DNA from: Gammaproteobacteria bacterium
GTDB taxonomy: Bacteria; Pseudomonadota; Gammaproteobacteria; Chromatiales; Chromatiaceae
Assembly (NCBI GenBank): GCA_020445415.1
Contig: JAGRGP010000006.1
Location: forward strand, 1 to 59,776
Length of the DNA stretch: 59,776 nucleotides
Reading direction: 5' to 3'
In this document: one piece after another, positions 9,281 through 18,467 of the stretch
How positions within the stretch are numbered: the stretch's first letter is position 1
Layout: each line of letters starts with the position of its first letter
Made by a program: the position numbers and the translations under genes
The notes under the pieces: model-generated
Seen by the model: only the letters and a program-made list of their open reading frames with translations
Databases searched by the model: none
What the model was told of the DNA's origin: nothing

Positions 9281-10093
9281 TTAATGTGATAGCGCTATGT
9301 AACCCAACTTGGCAGATATTGCCTCAGCCGTGTTTTTCACCATGCGGGCATTGTCGCCGTCCCACCTGACATCAAACTCGGACTTAAATCCAAAGAGTGC
9401 CAGCGTCAGTACCACATCACCTTTGTAATCAAAGATAGGTGCGGCCACCGCGGACACATACTCAACGCTGTGGCCTGCCACTCTGGCCAATCCGTGACGA
9501 CGAGTTTCTTCGACGATGGCGTCGACGTCATCCCAAGAACGAGGGGCAAGAGGGTTTGACTCCAAGGCAAATTGCTTTAGCTCCGCCTCTACCGTTTGCT
9601 TGGTTAGTTGCGTCGGTAGGTAGGTTAAGAATACTCTTCCGGAAGCGGACATGGTGGCGGAGAAGATGGAGCCGGGCCGTATTCCCACGGAAATGGGTCG
9701 CCGGGATTGCATCCACCGAATCACCATGGTGCCCGACTCTCCCCAAACACAGAGAATCAACCCATCGTTGGATACGGACCATAACTCCTCGATCATCGGC
9801 GCGGCTATGGCAGCGGGATCCAGCCGTGACAGATAGTGGGTGGCCAATTCTCGGATGTAGGGCCCAAGGTCATAACGGCCACGGGCCGTTTGTTCGACAA
9901 ACCCGGAGTTCGAGAGACTTACCAGGTAGCGATGAACCTTGGCGGGGTGCATAGAGACGGAGCTGGCCAGTTCATTTAGCGTTGTCCTTCCGCCGATGGC
10001 CACCAACGCCTTCAATAAACGCATTCCCACGTCGACCGATTGCACTCCCGGCCGTTGCCTGTTGACTACACCCTTTATTTCGCGGTTGTTCAT
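9281..10093 (-). CDS. IclR-family transcriptional regulator
   Basis: 270 residues. The N-terminal winged helix-turn-helix (about 15-80) has the IclR pattern 'SVDVGMRLLKALVAIGGRTTLNELASSVSMHPAKVHRYLVSLSNSGFVEQ' (key part: TTLNELASSVSMHPAKVHRY). The effector-binding domain (about 95-265) has the family-typical 'GRVFLTYLP' and 'GLARVAGHSVEYVSAVAAPIFD' segments. It is divergently transcribed from the aromatic-catabolism operon starting at 10234, the usual arrangement for IclR regulators of aromatic degradation. A pair of nearly identical operator-like sites flanks the 140-base divergent region, one next to each start codon, so autorepression plus control of the operon is likely. The effector is unknown; a phenylacetate- or homogentisate-type aromatic is inferred from the operon content. 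Confidence 0.93.
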   Translation of the reverse strand: MNNREIKGVVNRQRPGVQSVDVGMRLLKALVAIGGRTTLNELASSVSMHPAKVHRYLVSLSNSGFVEQTARGRYDLGPYIRELATHYLSRLDPAAIAAPMIEELWSVSNDGLILCVWGESGTMVIRWMQSRRPISVGIRPGSIFSATMSASGRVFLTYLPTQLTKQTVEAELKQFALESNPLAPRSWDDVDAIVEETRRHGLARVAGHSVEYVSAVAAPIFDYKGDVVLTLALFGFKSEFDVRWDGDNARMVKNTAEAISAKLGYIALSH

Positions 10094-10100
10094 TCGACAG

Positions 10101-10120
10101 TAAATTTACGTATTGTGTAA
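10101..10120 (-). promoter_or_regulatory. Operator-like site next to iclR start (copy 1)
   Basis: Read on the minus strand this is TTACACAATACGTAAATTTA, ending 7 bases before the iclR ATG. It matches the site at 10203-10221 at 17 of 19 core positions but in opposite orientation. The core holds TACGTA, itself palindromic. The two-copy divergent placement supports a binding site for the IclR protein; this is inference. Confidence 0.5.
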
Positions 10121-10202
10121 AAATAGTTAATAAAATTATCCCAAATCTTGAAAATAAACGATCAATAAATTTAACTACGATAGAATTGAGATGAAGCTAA
10201 TA

Positions 10203-10221
10203 TTATACATTACGTAAATTA
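10203..10221 (+). promoter_or_regulatory. Operator-like site upstream of the catabolic operon (copy 2)
   Basis: TTATACATTACGTAAATTA, ending 12 bases before the ATG at 10234 and just before its GGAG ribosome site. It is the inverted partner of the site at 10101-10120. Binding here would block early transcription or translation start of the operon. Assignment to IclR is inferred from position and symmetry. Confidence 0.5.
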
Positions 10222-10233
10222 TGGAGAAATACC

Positions 10234-11199
10234 ATGCCGTCCGAGTTCGCATCCACTGCCGATCTGGAAGAGAAAGCAGTCAGTTTTGTCCAGCTCTCCG
10301 AACACTGTTGGGCCTTCACCGCCGAAGGTGACCCGAATACCGGTGTCATTATCGGAGATGATGGAGTCATGGTCATCGATGCCACGGCAACTCCGGTGAT
10401 GGCACAGGCGGTCATAGCCAAGATCCGTGAACTGACACCTAAACCGATCAAGTATGTTCTGTTAACCCACTATCACGCCGTTCGGGTGCTGGGTGCGTCG
10501 GGCTATCGAGGGGAGGGGCTGGAGCAGATTATTGCCAGCCAGGATACGTATGATTTGATTGAGGAACGGGGCCGCCAGGACATGGAGTCGGAGATCGGGC
10601 GTTTCCCGCGTCTGTTCAAGGGGGTGGACTCGGTCCCCGGATTGACTTGGCCGTCGTTGGTATTCAAGGGAGAAATGACACTCTGGCTTGGAAGGCTGGA
10701 GCTCAAGATATTGCAGCTCGGCCGGGGTCACACCAAGGGTGATACCATCGTTTGGGTACCCCGTGAAAAGGTGTGCTTCTCCGGGGATCTGGTCGAATAT
10801 GAGGCGGCCTGTTATACCGGCGATGCCTACTTGGCGGATTGGCCGCAAACACTTGACCGGCTACGATCTTTGGGTCCCGAAAAACTGGTGCCTGGTCGCG
10901 GACCCGCCTTGACGGATCCGGCGCAGGTAGCCGCGGCCTTGGATTATACCGGGGATTTCGTGACTACCCTGTTTGGGGGGGCCCAGGAAGCGGTGGCTCA
11001 GGGCAAGAACCTGAAGCAGACCATGGCTTACATTCGGCAACGGATGGATCCCAAATTCGACCAGGTGTTCATCTATGAGCACTGCCTTCCGTTCGATGTT
11101 ACCCGTGCCCATGACGAGGCTTCCGGCATTCGGGATCCCCGTATCTGGACCGCCGAGCGTGATCAGGAAATGTGGCATGCCTTACAGTCAGACCGATGA
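10234..11199 (+). CDS. Metallo-beta-lactamase-fold protein with incomplete metal site, first gene of aromatic operon
   Basis: 321 residues, MBL fold. The metal motif HxHxDH is altered: 'THYHAVRVLG' keeps His79 and His81, but the Asp and third His positions are Val83 and Arg84. His166 ('GRGHTKGD') and Asp185 ('FSGDLVEY') are kept, while the usual PGHG reads PGRG (Arg222). The residues for one zinc site survive and those for the second are lost, so ordinary two-metal hydrolysis is doubtful. The GGAG upstream fits the start. It leads an operon with a flavin hydroxylase, DUF2783 protein, fumarylacetoacetase and VOC protein. From memory, similar MBL proteins occur beside such hydroxylases in other proteobacteria, but I know of no proven reaction. 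A role with a ring-opened or thioester intermediate is a guess. Confidence 0.85.
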   Translation: MPSEFASTADLEEKAVSFVQLSEHCWAFTAEGDPNTGVIIGDDGVMVIDATATPVMAQAVIAKIRELTPKPIKYVLLTHYHAVRVLGASGYRGEGLEQIIASQDTYDLIEERGRQDMESEIGRFPRLFKGVDSVPGLTWPSLVFKGEMTLWLGRLELKILQLGRGHTKGDTIVWVPREKVCFSGDLVEYEAACYTGDAYLADWPQTLDRLRSLGPEKLVPGRGPALTDPAQVAAALDYTGDFVTTLFGGAQEAVAQGKNLKQTMAYIRQRMDPKFDQVFIYEHCLPFDVTRAHDEASGIRDPRIWTAERDQEMWHALQSDR

Positions 11200-11223
11200 G
11201 CAGCATCCGCGGAGAAAGGGACC

Positions 11224-12891
11224 ATGTTTCATACCTATAAAAACCCGGTGTATGAATACAAAAAATCGCGGGATCAGAATACATCTGGCCCGGTTCATCA
11301 TCCGCTCGTTGTAGTTGGTGCCGGCCCCGTGGGGATGGCTGCGGCGATTGATGCTGCCCAGCAGGAGATACCGACGCTGATCCTCGACGAGGACAATACG
11401 GTGAGCGTGGGTTCCCGGGCCGTCTGCTATTCGAAGCGGACACTTGAAATCATGAACCGGTTGGGCTGCTCCCAACCGATGATCGAACGGGGCGTGACTT
11501 GGAATCTGGGAAAAGTATTCTTTCGCGATCAGTTGGTGAGTTCTTTTAATCTTTTACCTGAAGATGGGCACAAGCTGCCGGCGTTTATCAATCTGCAACA
11601 ATACTATCTGGAAGAATACCTGGTCCGGCGAATGGATGAGTTCGAGAATCTGGAAATTCGCTGGAAAAATCGCGTGATGGCAGTCGAGACTAACGCTGAC
11701 AGGGTGGTCCTTTCCATCGATACACCGGATGGCCCCTATCAACTGAGTTGCGATTGGTTGCTTGTTGCCGATGGAGCCAACAGTCCTGTCCGTGAATTTC
11801 TCGGACTGGAAAGCCGCGGCCAGTGGTTCCATGACCGGTTCCTGATCGCCGACGTGGTAATGAAGGCCGAATTTCCGCCGGAGCGATGGTTTTCCTTTGA
11901 TCCTTCTTATCATCCTGGACGGTCTACGCTGTTACATCGGCAGCCAGACGACGTCTGGCGTTTGGATTTTCAGCTAGGTTGGGATGCCGATCCGGAAATG
12001 GAAAAAAAGCCGGAGAACGTGATTCCCAGAGTGCGGGCAATGCTTGGAGCGGACATTGAGTTCGAGCTGGAGTGGTGCAGTGTTTATACCTTTCGCTGTC
12101 GGCGAATGGAGACGTTTCGCCATGGACGCGTCTTCTTTGTTGGCGATGCGGCCCATCAGGTATCTCCATTTGGGGCGCGTGGGGCTAACTCCGGTATTCA
12201 AGATACCGATAATCTGATCTGGAAGTTGAAATTGGTAATGACGGGTAAGGCCCCCGACAGGTTGTTGGATAGTTACTCGGACGAACGTGTTTACGCCGCC
12301 GATGAAAACATCATGAATTCCACTCGCGCCACCGATTTCATTACACCCAAGTCCGCTGTTTCACATACCTTCCGGGATGCGGTGTTGGAGCTTTCCTGTC
12401 AACAACCGTTTGCCAGGGACTTGATAAACTCCGGTCGTCTCTCCGATACCGCTTTCTTAACTGAATCCGCCCTAACTACGCCAGATAGTGATCGATTTGG
12501 TAGTGACATGGTCCCGGGTGCGGCGATGTTGGATGCTCCGGTAACCGGAAGCCAGGGCAGTCAATGGCTAATCGATCTTGTGGGTGGCCGCTTCACGTTG
12601 CTCTACTTTGTGGATGAAACCGCCACGCTTAGCCGCAGTGTATTACAGGACTTAGAAGCACTCGGTGCCAATAGGATTCCGGTCAAGAGTCTCGTCATCG
12701 GTGGCCATGGGGAGCCTGCGGCTGGTGTTGCGACCGTAATCGATACCCAGGGACTGTTCAGGAAACGCTATGACGCTACCGAGGGTACTACCTATTTGAT
12801 CAGACCCGACCAACAGGTAACGGCACGCTGGCGTGCTTTCGATATCACGAAGATTGTCGCCGCTATCGATAGTGCCACCGCTAATCACTGA
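11224..12891 (+). CDS. FAD-dependent aromatic hydroxylase (class A flavoprotein monooxygenase)
   Basis: 555 residues, NAD(P)H- and O2-dependent hydroxylase of the MhpA/PheA type. The FAD fingerprint 'VVVGAGPVGMAAAID' is at about 29-43, the DG motif is 'LVADGANSPVRE', and the second FAD motif is 'VFFVGDAAHQVSPFGARG'. The C-terminal 120 residues form the thioredoxin-like domain usual in phenol-hydroxylase relatives. A ribosome site, GAGAAAGGG, precedes the ATG. The gene lies 24 bases after the MBL gene and 10 before the DUF2783 gene. With a fumarylacetoacetase downstream, an attractive substrate is a monohydroxylated phenylacetate-type compound converted to a para-dihydroxy product such as homogentisate. 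The exact substrate is not readable from sequence. Confidence 0.9.
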   Translation: MFHTYKNPVYEYKKSRDQNTSGPVHHPLVVVGAGPVGMAAAIDAAQQEIPTLILDEDNTVSVGSRAVCYSKRTLEIMNRLGCSQPMIERGVTWNLGKVFFRDQLVSSFNLLPEDGHKLPAFINLQQYYLEEYLVRRMDEFENLEIRWKNRVMAVETNADRVVLSIDTPDGPYQLSCDWLLVADGANSPVREFLGLESRGQWFHDRFLIADVVMKAEFPPERWFSFDPSYHPGRSTLLHRQPDDVWRLDFQLGWDADPEMEKKPENVIPRVRAMLGADIEFELEWCSVYTFRCRRMETFRHGRVFFVGDAAHQVSPFGARGANSGIQDTDNLIWKLKLVMTGKAPDRLLDSYSDERVYAADENIMNSTRATDFITPKSAVSHTFRDAVLELSCQQPFARDLINSGRLSDTAFLTESALTTPDSDRFGSDMVPGAAMLDAPVTGSQGSQWLIDLVGGRFTLLYFVDETATLSRSVLQDLEALGANRIPVKSLVIGGHGEPAAGVATVIDTQGLFRKRYDATEGTTYLIRPDQQVTARWRAFDITKIVAAIDSATANH

Positions 12892-12901
12892 GGTTTTCAG
12901 G

Positions 12902-13147
12902 ATGCCACTCGTCAGAGAGACCAACTTCCACCAGCCCGGTAAACGCTATTTTCGGCGCTATCGGGCGGGTGATGATTTCTATGAAGCACTGATCAATATG
13001 CACCGCGAGCTCAGCGACGAGCAAAGCGCCAAGGCCAACGCCAAGCTGATCCTGCTGTTGGCCAATCATATTGGAGACCTCGAGGTATTGGGGGAGGCCC
13101 TGGAGATCGCGCGCAGCGGCGTTGATTCGTTCCCCGAAAACGAATAA
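12902..13147 (+). CDS. DUF2783-like small protein
   Basis: 81 residues, mainly helical, no signal peptide or membrane segment. 'AGDDFYEALINMHRELSDEQSAKANAKLILLLANHIGD' (key part: ALINMHRELSDEQSAKANAK) matches what I remember of DUF2783, a short family found beside FAD-dependent aromatic hydroxylases. The ATG at 12902 is chosen over an upstream in-frame codon because GAGG lies 8 bases before it and the upstream choice would run into the hydroxylase gene. It probably assists or regulates the hydroxylase; this is inferred from constant neighbourhood only. Confidence 0.8.
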   Translation: MPLVRETNFHQPGKRYFRRYRAGDDFYEALINMHRELSDEQSAKANAKLILLLANHIGDLEVLGEALEIARSGVDSFPENE

Positions 13148-13332
13148 TCACGGTAAGCGGGGGTGAATGTCCCGCAAGGTATAGCTTGGACCCGGTGGCC
13201 TGAGGTCGAGGGCCGCGCCGGCGAGGTTGATGGTAGAAACCCCATCCAATCAATCGCTGATTCGATCAGGTAGTATTTCGGTGTGCGATGATCTATGGGG
13301 TGGGCGGATGTTGACGCTACGAGGAATTAGCC

Positions 13333-14643
13333 ATGTTTGATCTGAATGAGACCCATGATCCGTCTCTCGCTAGCTGGCTCGAAAGCGCCAATGATCCGAA
13401 CACCGATTTCCCGATCCAGAACCTGCCGCTTGCGGTATTTCGCCGCCGGGATAGCGGTGAGACATTCCGGGGTGGCATTGCCATAGGTGATCAGATACTG
13501 GACTTGGCGGCGACCGGAATCTCGAGGCTAGGGGTGGATTCAGATGTCATCGACGCGGTACGCCAGCAGACGTTGAATCGATTTATGGCCCTTGGGTCTT
13601 CGGCTTGGACGGCGTTGCGACTTGGTGCCTCCCGGGCACTCCGACTGGGTGCCGGGGAGATCGCCTCCCTGCAATCGAGCTTAGTACCCCAGAAAGAGGC
13701 GGAGTACCAGGTTGCCGCGCAGATCGGCGACTATACCGATTTCTATACTTCCCTGTATCACGCAACCAATGTAGGCAGGTTATTTCGGCCGGACAATCCG
13801 CTTATGCCCAATTACCAGTGGATTCCCATCGGTTACCATGGTCGTAGCTCGTCGATAGCGGTTTCCGGACAGCAAGTCTACCGTCCCTTGGGGCAGCTGA
13901 AATCTCCTGATGACCAGAAACCGCGGCTGGGACCCAGCAGGCGTATGGATTATGAACTGGAGCTTGGAGTATTCATCGGTTCGGGGAATGAACTGGGTGA
14001 TCCGGTAGATCTCGATCATGCAGAAAGGCACATCTTTGGTTTATGCCTGCTTAACGATTGGTCGGCACGGGACATCCAAATGTGGGAGTATCAGCCGCTC
14101 GGTCCTTTTTTGGCAAAAAATTTTGCAACTACCATCTCACCCTGGATCGTGAGTACCGAGGCACTGACGCCGTACCGGCTAGCCTGGAACAGACCTGACG
14201 ATCATCCACAGCCATTGCCGTATTTGGAGTCTGCCGCCAACCGGGCCGCGGGTAGCCTGGATATCTGGTTGGAGGTATTGCTGCATACCTCCGCCATGAA
14301 AGCCACCGGCATGCCGCCCCAGCGGGTTTCGTTGGGAAATTTTCGTCATGCCTATTGGACGTTAGCGCAGATGGTTACACACCATACGGTCAACGGCTGT
14401 AACCTGCGGCCGGGAGATCTGCTGGGCACTGGAACTCAATCGGGGCCTGGCCCGGATGAGGCCGGCACGTTGCTCGAATTGACCCAGGGAGGACAATCGC
14501 CAGTCGAGTTGCCCAATGGCGAGACGAGAACTTTTCTTGAAGACGGAGATACCGTAATCATGCGGGGGTGGTGTGAAAGCGAGGGTCGGCCAAGGCTCGG
14601 GTTCGGCGAGGTGGCAGCTACGCTGCTGCCCACGAAAATGTGA
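13333..14643 (+). CDS. fahA: Fumarylacetoacetase
   Basis: 436 residues. It hydrolyses fumarylacetoacetate to fumarate and acetoacetate, the last step of homogentisate breakdown. An N-terminal SH3-like part (about 20-120) precedes the catalytic domain. The metal and catalytic region is intact: 'DYTDFYTSLYHATNVG' carries the Asp ligand and the catalytic His, 'LELGVFIG' carries the Glu pair, and 'LLNDWSARDIQMWEYQPLGP' carries the next Asp, Arg and Gln. The length matches bacterial and animal enzymes. The start has GAGGA 7 bases upstream. The gap to DUF2783 is 185 bases, so it may have its own promoter, but it shares strand and pathway with the upstream genes. No homogentisate dioxygenase or maleylacetoacetate isomerase of the classical families is in the window. 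Confidence 0.94.
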   Translation: MFDLNETHDPSLASWLESANDPNTDFPIQNLPLAVFRRRDSGETFRGGIAIGDQILDLAATGISRLGVDSDVIDAVRQQTLNRFMALGSSAWTALRLGASRALRLGAGEIASLQSSLVPQKEAEYQVAAQIGDYTDFYTSLYHATNVGRLFRPDNPLMPNYQWIPIGYHGRSSSIAVSGQQVYRPLGQLKSPDDQKPRLGPSRRMDYELELGVFIGSGNELGDPVDLDHAERHIFGLCLLNDWSARDIQMWEYQPLGPFLAKNFATTISPWIVSTEALTPYRLAWNRPDDHPQPLPYLESAANRAAGSLDIWLEVLLHTSAMKATGMPPQRVSLGNFRHAYWTLAQMVTHHTVNGCNLRPGDLLGTGTQSGPGPDEAGTLLELTQGGQSPVELPNGETRTFLEDGDTVIMRGWCESEGRPRLGFGEVAATLLPTKM

Positions 14644-14698
14644 ATCTGCCAGCCCGTAGCACGCGACAGCATCGACGCTAAACGGTGAGGAGGCAGAG

Positions 14699-15271
14699 AT
14701 GAAGGTAGAGCGGATACATCATGTTGCATATCGCTGTAAAGATGCCAAGGAAACGGTTGAGTGGTATATGAAAAATTTGAACATGGACTTCGTATTGGCG
14801 ATTGCCGAGAATCATGTGCCTTCGACCAAGGCCCCTGATCCTTACATGCATGTCTTTCTGGATGCGGGTAAGGGGAACATCTTGGCATTTTTCGAACTGC
14901 CGACCCAACCCGAAATGGGCCGTGATCCCAATACGCCGGAATGGGTTCAGCATATCGCATTCAAGGTCAAGGATAGGGAAACACTGATTCAGTTTAGACA
15001 ACAGCTGAAGGCGAACGGTGTGAAGGTACTGGGCATCACAGACCATTCCCTATTTCATTCGATCTATTTCTTTGACCCCAACGGTCACCGTATTGAACTG
15101 GCATGCGCGGATCCCGAGGAAGCAGCGAAGTTGAAACGCCTCGACTCGGTCAAATGGGAAATGTTGGAGGAGTGGTCTGCAACCAAGCGGGCTCCCCGTC
15201 ACGCGGCCTGGATGCACGAGGCCGAGTTTCGGGAGATGGCCCGGAATCGTTCCGAGAGGGAGTCAGAATAA
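14699..15271 (+). CDS. VOC-superfamily metalloenzyme (glyoxalase/extradiol dioxygenase fold)
   Basis: 190 residues: one VOC domain (1-140) plus a 50-residue C-terminal tail. Metal ligands can be aligned as His8 ('IHHVAY'), Glu66 ('AFFELP'), His85 ('VQHIAF') and Glu133 ('GHRIELA'). This is the His-Glu-His-Glu set of glyoxalase I, and it also contains the His-His-Glu set of extradiol dioxygenases. AGGAGG lies 7 bases before the ATG. It follows fahA by 55 bases. In a homogentisate-type operon lacking the cupin-type dioxygenase, this protein is the only candidate for ring cleavage or for the following isomerisation. A glutathione-linked isomerase (cf. maleylacetoacetate isomerase activity) is the main alternative. 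The fold is certain; the reaction is not. Confidence 0.85.
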   Translation: MKVERIHHVAYRCKDAKETVEWYMKNLNMDFVLAIAENHVPSTKAPDPYMHVFLDAGKGNILAFFELPTQPEMGRDPNTPEWVQHIAFKVKDRETLIQFRQQLKANGVKVLGITDHSLFHSIYFFDPNGHRIELACADPEEAAKLKRLDSVKWEMLEEWSATKRAPRHAAWMHEAEFREMARNRSERESE

Positions 15272-15581
15272 GGTCTGCCCCCATGAAGAAGACCTGATCT
15301 AGCGAAACTGTGGGATTTTGGGGCTTCCGAGAGGCTCTAGTATCGGTAGCAACGACCTCAATCCGTGACAGCGGAGAATTGAGAGGACCTGTCTAGTCTT
15401 ACCTTAGCCGTTTGTGCAGCAACCGGACAGGTTATCGGAAGCGCCGTTTTGCTACAGACTTGCGTTAACCGGCGCTCCAAATCATACTCTGCCCTATCGG
15501 CTTAGAATCAACTAATGAATTTTTCACGGACGAACATGCTGAATCCTGGACGGAATCTTTTTCAGCAGGGGACGCAATCCA
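15272..15581. other. 310-base intergenic region before sucrose synthase
   Basis: No supported gene. A short hairpin, AGGTCT...AGACCT, at about 15270-15297 just after the VOC stop could be a weak terminator (no T-run). The promoter for sucrose synthase should be in the right half; no consensus pair stood out. Confidence 0.4.
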
Positions 15582-17999
15582 TTGAATAATACCTACGTAC
15601 CCGGATTTCTCGAAGTTCTGCGCACCTATCTTTCCGAGAATCATAGCGACGCTCACCGCGTACTGCATCAGTATCAGACCATGGAGCGGACGTTTTTGCT
15701 GCAAAGCGATCTGTCGGATGGGTTGCAGCAGGTGTGTGCCGGTGAAGGTGGTGAAGGGCTGGCCGATACCCCGCTCGCCGAAGTGATAACCCTGACCCAA
15801 GAGGCTGTTTTCGAGGCCTCATGGGTCTATATGGCGGTGCGCAGAAGGATCGGCCGTTGGCTCTATTTACGTATCCATTTGGAGACGATGGGAGTCGAAG
15901 AGATATCCGTTAGCGAGTTCCTACGAATCAAGGAACGTGTTTCTGCCGGCAGTCAGGAAAGTGACGAATGGCTACTGGAAGTGGATTTGCAGCCATTTTC
16001 TAGGTATCTCCAAAAGCCCCATGAGGCACATTCCATCGGGCGGGGGGTGGAGTTTCTCAATCGTCGCCTGTCGAGCCGCCTTTTCGAGGAACTTGGAAAG
16101 GGTGACGAGCGGCTCTTGGAGTTTTTGCAGGTTCACAGTTACCGGGGGCGTCAATTGATGCTCAACGACCGGATAAACTCGGTCGAGACGCTACGGCGGG
16201 CCTTGCGCGGCGCCAGGGCCGTACTGGCCCACCGTTCTCCCGATACCAGTTGGGAGGCCATGGCGCACGAACTGGGATCATTCGGGTTTGAGGCGGGCTG
16301 GGGAGATAGTGTTTCCCGGGTTTATGAAACCATGCAGCTGCTGCTCGATATCCTGGAGGCACCTTCGCCGGATGCCTTGGAGGCATTTCTGGCGCGTATT
16401 CCAATGGTTTTTTCACTGGTGATCCTCTCGCCCCACGGCTGGTTCGGTCAGTCCAATGTATTGGGCCGCCCCGATACGGGGGGGCAGGTAGTCTACATCC
16501 TGGATCAGGTACGTGCCCTGGAACAGGAAATGCGGCAGCGGCTGCGCGAGCAAGGGCTGGACATCGAGCCCGGTGTTTTGGTCGTCACCCGGTTAATTCC
16601 TCAGGCGGAGGGTACCTCGTGTGATGAGCGTATCGAACACATTGCGGGCACCCGCAGTGCGCGGATCCTTCGGGTACCGTTTCGCAATCAGTCGGGTGAG
16701 GTCGTCCCGCACTGGATGTCTCGCTTCGAGATTTGGCCCTACCTAGAACGCTTCACTCTTGATGTAGAACGGGAGGTGCTGGCGGAACTCAACGGTAGGC
16801 CGGACTTAATCATCGGCAACTACTCGGATGGTAACTTGGTAGCCTCCTTGCTGGCCCACCGATTGGGGACGACGCAGTGTAATATTGCCCATGCTCTGGA
16901 AAAGACCAAATACCTCTACTCCGATTTGTTCTGGAAAGACAACGAAGATCAATACCATTTTTCCTGTCAGTTCACTGCTGATCTGATCGCCATGAATATG
17001 GCAGACTTCATCATTACCAGTACCTACCAGGAAATTGCCGGCACCGACCACTCCATCGGCCAGTACGAGGGGCACATGGCATTTACCCTGCCGGGATTGT
17101 ACCGTGTGGTGCATGGCGTCGATGTCTACGACCCCAAGTTCAACATCGTCTCCCCTGGCGCCGATCCTCAGGTTTATTTCCCAATTTCCGAGACTGATCG
17201 ACGGCTAAACCATCTGTTACCGGAGATCGAGGAACTGATTTTTGGTGGCAATGACCAGGTGGTGAGCCGGGGAGTTCTCGCCGAACCCGAAAAACCCCTG
17301 TTGTTTACCATGGCGCGCCTGGACCGGATTAAGAATATCGTTGGATTGGTGGAGTGGTATGGGCAGAGCCCGGCGTTGCGCGAGCAAGCCAATCTATTGG
17401 TGGCTTCGGGTTATATCGATCCAGACGCTTCGAGTGACAAGGAGGAGCGTGCACAGATCGCGCTACTACACGAAATGATGGACCGGTATGACCTCAATTC
17501 TCAAGTTCGGTGGGTTGAGGGTCAAGTGGACCGGGAGCGCAACGGCGAGTTATACCGCTATATTGCCAGCCACCGGGGGGTATTCGTTCAGCCTGCGTTG
17601 TTTGAGGCATTTGGGCTAACGATAATTGAAGCGATGAGCACTGGATTGCCAACCTTTGCTACACGTTTCGGAGGGCCGCTCGAGATCATTGAGGACGGTA
17701 TCTCGGGTTTTCATATCGATCCCAATCAGGGGGCGGAGGCAGCGGACCGGATTGCCGGCTTTTTATCGCGCTGCCAAAAGGATCCCGGATATTGGGAACA
17801 AATCTCGAAAGGAGCGCTGGCCCGGGTTTCCGCTCGCTACACTTGGAAGCGCTATGCCGAACGCCTCATGACCCTATCCCGAGTGTATGGTTTTTGGCGC
17901 CACGTCACCAACCTAGAGCGGGTAGAGGCTAAACGCTATTTGGAGATGCTGTACGCGTTGCAGTTTCGCCCCCGAGCGGCTGCGATGGCCGAGGAATAA
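15582..17999 (+). CDS. Sucrose synthase (GT4, GT-B fold)
   Basis: 805 residues, the normal size for bacterial sucrose synthase. It reversibly converts sucrose plus NDP to NDP-glucose and fructose. N-terminal regulatory regions span 1-265. The GT-B core starts at '[36 protein letters not shown]' (key part: [20 protein letters not shown]). The donor-site '[10 protein letters not shown]' carries the Arg/Lys pair and the ExE-type motif '[10 protein letters not shown]' has Glu675 and Glu683. The start is TTG with an AGGGGA-like site about 10 bases upstream; no ATG occurs nearby before conserved sequence. It is followed 12 bases later by a [2Fe-2S] ferredoxin. No sucrose-phosphate synthase or phosphatase is in the window, so the enzyme's direction here (ADP-glucose supply for glycogen or sucrose breakdown) is open. 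Confidence 0.95.
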   Translation: MNNTYVPGFLEVLRTYLSENHSDAHRVLHQYQTMERTFLLQSDLSDGLQQVCAGEGGEGLADTPLAEVITLTQEAVFEASWVYMAVRRRIGRWLYLRIHLETMGVEEISVSEFLRIKERVSAGSQESDEWLLEVDLQPFSRYLQKPHEAHSIGRGVEFLNRRLSSRLFEELGKGDERLLEFLQVHSYRGRQLMLNDRINSVETLRRALRGARAVLAHRSPDTSWEAMAHELGSFGFEAGWGDSVSRVYETMQLLLDILEAPSPDALEAFLARIPMVFSLVILSPHGWFGQSNVLGRPDTGGQVVYILDQVRALEQEMRQRLREQGLDIEPGVLVVTRLIPQAEGTSCDERIEHIAGTRSARILRVPFRNQSGEVVPHWMSRFEIWPYLERFTLDVEREVLAELNGRPDLIIGNYSDGNLVASLLAHRLGTTQCNIAHALEKTKYLYSDLFWKDNEDQYHFSCQFTADLIAMNMADFIITSTYQEIAGTDHSIGQYEGHMAFTLPGLYRVVHGVDVYDPKFNIVSPGADPQVYFPISETDRRLNHLLPEIEELIFGGNDQVVSRGVLAEPEKPLLFTMARLDRIKNIVGLVEWYGQSPALREQANLLVASGYIDPDASSDKEERAQIALLHEMMDRYDLNSQVRWVEGQVDRERNGELYRYIASHRGVFVQPALFEAFGLTIIEAMSTGLPTFATRFGGPLEIIEDGISGFHIDPNQGAEAADRIAGFLSRCQKDPGYWEQISKGALARVSARYTWKRYAERLMTLSRVYGFWRHVTNLERVEAKRYLEMLYALQFRPRAAAMAEE

Positions 18000-18011
18000 G
18001 AGCGCAGACGC

Positions 18012-18347
18012 ATGTACAACGGGGTTTTTCGTCACATCTTCCTGTGCGCAACGCCGAGCAAACCCAAGTGTAGCGCTCCCGGGGTTGGGGCTGAATGCTG
18101 GGACTACCTAAAGCAACGCCTCTCGGAGGTCGGGCACGGTACACCATTGACAGGCATCCACCGCAGTAAAGCGGATTGTCTGCGCGTATGCCGGAATGGG
18201 CCGGTTGCCGTGGTCTTTCCGGAAGGTGTCTATTATGGCGATCTTACCGTTGAGAAGCTTGAACGAATAATCCAAGAGCATCTCATCGGTGGCAGGATTG
18301 TTGAGGAGTTACGTCTCGAAGATCCGTTCAGCCAATTCGCAGACTAA
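18012..18347 (+). CDS. Thioredoxin-like [2Fe-2S] ferredoxin
   Basis: 111 residues, cytoplasmic. Cys12, Cys20, Cys56 and Cys60 ('FLCATPSKPKC' and 'DCLRVCRNGPVAVVFPEG') give the ligand pattern of the shethna-type/NuoE-like ferredoxins. The tail 'YYGDLTVEKLERIIQEHL' is typical of the family. An extra Cys29 is present. It begins 12 bases after sucrose synthase, so cotranscription is likely. Why an electron carrier is coupled to a sugar enzyme is unclear. The partner oxidoreductase is unknown. Confidence 0.9.
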   Translation: MYNGVFRHIFLCATPSKPKCSAPGVGAECWDYLKQRLSEVGHGTPLTGIHRSKADCLRVCRNGPVAVVFPEGVYYGDLTVEKLERIIQEHLIGGRIVEELRLEDPFSQFAD

Positions 18348-18467
18348 TCTGAGAACACCCCCCCGAAGTTCATAGATATCACCCTGTGAGACGCTTGACG
18401 CAAACGATGGAATCGTATTCACGGCCTCCTGTCCTTCAGGATTTCACCGACCTTATCCATGAGTGTG

